DNA from: Sisyra terminalis
Lineage: Eukaryota; Arthropoda; Insecta; Neuroptera; Sisyridae
DNA: 64,000 bases
NCBI GenBank assembly: GCA_958496175.1
Contig: OY292279.1
Coordinates: 10,416,001-10,480,000 of the forward strand
Direction: 5' to 3'
Positions 61,101 through 64,000 of the stretch are shown piece after piece. The notes below the pieces were generated by a model. That model saw only the letters and a program-made list of their open reading frames with translations, was not told where the DNA came from and did not search any database. Every line of letters starts with the position of its first letter. Position 1 is the stretch's first letter. Both the position numbers and the translations under genes were made by a program.

Positions 61101-63281
61101 TGCGGAATGATCCATCTACTGTAGAATTTTCCAAACAATTTTTGAATCTCGGTAATGGCAGTGTTCTTGTTGACGAATCAAGCATATTGACTTCATTTCC
61201 TTCGATTTTTGTCTCAGTCGAAAAAATTTTACCTAATTCTTAGCTTTTTTATAAAACAGCAGAATAACGTTTTAATCAGTTTAATTTGAATAAAAATTCA
61301 AGCCAATAACACGGCTATTACCGATATTCATTCATTTCTGGGATAAATCTGCAGGTGGAGGTTTAGCAATGCAATTCTTCCAGCAATATATTCTTCCAGG
61401 TGAAGTTTCTTCATATGGTTCCATAAAGTTGATAATTTTAAGGCAAGCATTTATTTTTTAAGACAGAAGTCGATCTTTAATATCTGAAGTCGTCCACTTC
61501 TGTAATTCGAAATGCAAAACGACCAATCTAGAAAAGTGTTTTCTAAACAATTTCTCGATATTGGTAATGGCAAAATTTCTATTGATACATCATCTGGATA
61601 TATTACATTCCCTACCAATTTTAGCGACTTAACTAAGTAAAGACCGAAATCATCGAGATGGTGTTCCCAAAATTTGCTCAAAATTACAAAAATTATATTT
61701 GGCTAAACGAACATGTTATATTGGCTCCAAAAAGCGTTGATTAGGTACAACGAAATGAGTATTAAGATTCAAAATAAGATAACTGGCGAATTGATGCCAT
61801 AAAATTCGATTGATTCCGTTAATAATCAAGATGATGTTGACAATTATAAATAGAATTTTTAAATTCGCTGAAAGTCTCCGGATTACCACCTTATAATCTG
61901 TAATCAAAAGTCGGATCAGTAATCATTAGTGTGTGGTACAACATATAGACTAACCACGTCCTTTGTAATAGCACCTAGTTTGCGGTGAAAAAAATAATTA
62001 ACAATGTTATCGAAGCAAAAAAAATGAAATTAAAATATAAAGGTGAAGATGTTTCGATTTCACACATCCCTATGATTCCGAACGACAGGTCGTACGACTT
62101 GAAAGCATTACAATTTTCAGTGTAGCTTGCATATTTTGTAATGCCGATAAATAAATTGCAATAGCAGTCATTAACTTTAAAAATTCATGTTCTTCACATA
62201 GCCAAATATACATCGCCTGTTCACTAATAAACACAAATAAACTATTTTTTTTTATAAATTAAAACATTCGTACACAATTTTGCACGCACTGCGTTGTGAT
62301 ACATAATAAATGCAAAATGATTGCCAAAATGACGCGGACTTACAACACTCTCCCAAGATATGAATTAAATAATTATTTTTACATAAATTGCTAAGCGTTT
62401 TTCATGAGGTAGGCGTAAAACTTTGCAGATGCCGAGGGACACCTTAATCTTCTAGAGGAATGAAATATACTTAACGTCCGATTCTCATGCCTACCGAATA
62501 TACATATAAAATTTTATGAAAATCGGTCCAGCCGTTTCGGAGGAGTTTGGCTACAAACACCGTGACACGAGATTTTTATATATATATAAGAAGATTGTAT
62601 AAAAGGTAAGAAAGTACTTATGCAAATAAAAAAAATTACCATCCAATTTGTTTTTTGTGTACAAAAGATGCGACTAGTTTGCCTGTGTCTGTTTTATGAA
62701 TATGCAAATTGTCCGAGTCTTCCGGATTGTCTTTGTTAACCGAATAGGGGCCACAACACATAATGTAGGTACCCTGGGGGGAAAAGGCCATCATATTGGC
62801 CTTTGGTCGTTGTACTTCGACTAAAAGTTCCCATGTTTTTGTGCTTGCAATTTTTAGACTAAAAAAGGGAAAAAAATGAGTCATTTACTAATATTGACAA
62901 TGGGGGGCAATGGTATGCTTACGATGTTCCATTGAGCCATGCAAAGTATTGGCCATTGGGACTGAAGAGGATTCTACAATTGTTGCACAATTCTCGAGGA
63001 AATTTTTTCACTTGTTCATAACTAGGTGGACCGTACACAACGTGGACTCCCGTTGAACCCCTAACTGTAATTGGAAAATGGAAATGCGATTATTTTTAAC
63101 AATGACATAACCTCAACATTTTAACACATGCTTTTGTGTGAAAATTGTAGGATATTTAAAAGAAAAGTTGGCCACGACCGTAAGTTGAGCCGTAAATTGC
63201 TGAAGAAAACTACAATTTCCACGAAAAATATTTAAAAAAAATAATGTTTTTACCGGCAATAGCAGGAATTGGAGCTGACAT
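58124..63281 (-). CDS. eIF2A: Eukaryotic translation initiation factor 2A
   Basis: Nine exons encode 579 aa: 63281-63254, 63064-62923, 62858-62640, 59923-59656, 59598-59277, 59206-59032, 58972-58716, 58521-58319, 58249-58124. eIF2A is a cytosolic single-chain initiation factor (not the eIF2 alpha subunit) that can deliver Met-tRNA to 40S ribosomes. The body is a WD-type beta-propeller: VHVVYGPPSYEQVKKFPREL, LFSPNGQYFAW, MMAFSPQGTYIMCCGPY, EPQWTSDESL, GPRNAIYYNVHGN, GGFGNLRGSIELWD, APRLRMGNGYKIWHYTG. Then a YRPPSARGR motif and a basic C-terminal coiled coil (ASLKQRKKREAQKLRR; EKDKKIKNLQRKLDAIAKLK). Human eIF2A is 585 aa. Intron 5 (59207-59276) is U12-type AT-AC, unlike every other intron here. 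Intron 3 holds a Helitron relic; intron 7 a short MITE. Confidence 0.96.
58599..58696. mobile_element. Short MITE in eIF2A intron 7
   Basis: About 98 bp of inverted repeat with arms AAAATATTCAGAGGACTAGG and a short asymmetric loop. These are the same termini as the outer arms of the nested element in Cdc5 intron 4 (26666-26990), making it the solo form of that family. Confidence 0.85.
59207..59276 (-). other. U12-type AT-AC spliceosomal intron in eIF2A
   Basis: A 70-nt intron. The 5' end is ATATCCTTTT, an exact match to the minor-spliceosome donor. The branch site is TTTCCTTAAT, with the branch A 11-12 nt before the 3' end, and the 3' end is GATTAC. Removing it joins GGC AAT A to TT TTA TTA TTG GGT, reading GNILLLGGFGNLRG, aligned without gaps to human eIF2A GNILCLAGFGNLRG. 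Reading through meets TAG within eight codons of the junction, and no GT-AG pair nearby restores frame. Confidence 0.93.
60074..62605 (+). mobile_element. Degenerate Helitron with helicase-domain relic, in eIF2A intron 3
   Basis: The plus strand (antisense to eIF2A) contains broken pieces of the Pif1-like Helitron helicase: LLIGDFSQTLPIIPSSDSAN followed by NTCLKS (about 60970-61040); EFSKQFLNLGNGSVLVDESS (about 61120-61190); a similar KQFLDIGNGKISIDTSSGYI (about 61540-61600); and QNYKNYIWLNEHVILAPKSV (about 61675-61735). Stops and frameshifts separate them. The left edge AGCTGACCCGGCAAACTTCG (from 60077) and right edge AAAATCGGTCCAGCCGTTTC plus GTGACACGAG and a TA-rich tail (to about 62605) resemble a widespread insect repeat. 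Full boundaries are inferred. It makes intron 3 about 2.7 kb in a gene whose other introns are short. Confidence 0.8.
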
Positions 63282-64000
63282 GGTGATTCACTAATAAAAT
63301 CATGAAGTTCACAAGATAAGGAAGTTAATATTTTCGAAAATCCGTTTGACTATTTTGTAAAAAATAGCTGAAACTAAGATGTCAATTCATTTTTACTAAC
63401 GATGGATAAAATTGCTGAAAATGTTTGGAAATATTCGATTAAAAATTAATAAATAATTCAATTGATAATATTCATTGTTTTCATTTTTTACAGAAGGAAT
63501 AAATCATGTGAAATTGAAGTTAGAGTTAAATTTTTTTGTGTCCAATTTTTCTAATGTCTTTTATTTGTTTCATAAAGGCTACTTGATTTTTCGGAAAATA
63601 AATCAATATGTTTCAAGTAAGCCATATATAAATTCAAATTTGGGAAAATGCATATAAAATATGTCCGTTGAATTACTTCTTTGATTCTACATTAATTTGC
63701 ATACTTAAAATATAAACAGAATAAATAAAACATAATTTAAACAGTCAATGAGAAAAAAATATTTCAGATTCATACATTCAAAACAATTTACGCAATAGAC
63801 CTAAGGGACCTAATACATATTTTCTAAAAATACTTTAAAAATGTTATAAACTAATATAAACATAATGTAACTGTTTATTTTTAACGTTAGTTGATAAAAT
63901 CAAAGAATTATTCATTTGAAAAACATTAAATTCAAAATACCTAAAACGAGTTTTTATTGGTCCGGCATTATGATGACGTCACAGTACAGAAACTCCACAA
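63282..64000. other. Right edge, upstream of eIF2A
   Basis: AT-rich; contains the eIF2A 5' UTR and promoter near the left end. The frame at 63475-63657 has no domain. GATGACGTCA at the far right is too short to assign. Confidence 0.55.

Overview
The window is AT-rich nuclear DNA from an insect. The gene models have short GT-AG introns (many 50-100 nt), the proteins match insect/metazoan families, and miniature inverted-repeat elements are dense. A beetle or other insect is plausible, but I cannot fix the order from the sequence. All gene models were assembled by hand from splice sites that keep the reading frame and family similarity.

Left part, 1-21.8 kb: almost gene-free and dominated by repeats. 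The only recognisable coding sequence is the first coding exon of slowpoke (BK potassium channel) on the minus strand at 11.1-11.4 kb, under a GC-rich 5' region. The rest of slowpoke must lie in or beyond the left end. Around it are several roughly 0.8-1.1 kb near-perfect hairpin elements, a small tandem array, and a hAT relic with an intact 8-bp target duplication.

Middle, 21.8-41 kb: a compact cluster of housekeeping genes. They are ash2 (+), bolA1 (-), Cdc5/CDC5L (+), DNA polymerase theta (-), YOD1/OTU1 (+) and Derlin-1 (+). Neighbours alternate as divergent pairs (bolA1/Cdc5, Pol theta/YOD1) and tail-to-tail pairs (ash2/bolA1 about 100 bp apart, Cdc5/Pol theta 70 bp apart). The large introns here are large only because inverted-repeat elements sit in them.

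Right part, 41-64 kb: an XK-related membrane protein (-) with a very long C-terminal tail, a POM121-type transmembrane FG nucleoporin (+), and eIF2A (-). A tRNA-derived SINE family, a deleted mariner, and a Helitron helicase relic lie in introns and the intergenic gap.

The genes do not form one pathway. They cover chromatin methylation (ASH2), splicing (CDC5L), break repair (Pol theta), ER quality control (YOD1 and Derlin-1 act in the same p97-linked ERAD pathway and are adjacent), the nuclear pore (POM121), translation (eIF2A), iron-sulfur biology (BolA1), lipid scrambling/XK family, and excitability (slowpoke). The strongest unusual observation is a 70-nt AT-AC, U12-type intron in eIF2A. 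Next are hairpin elements found at the dyad centre of unrelated larger palindromes, and an intronic tandem duplication in the XK-related gene that copies a splice acceptor plus the first 21 nt of an exon.
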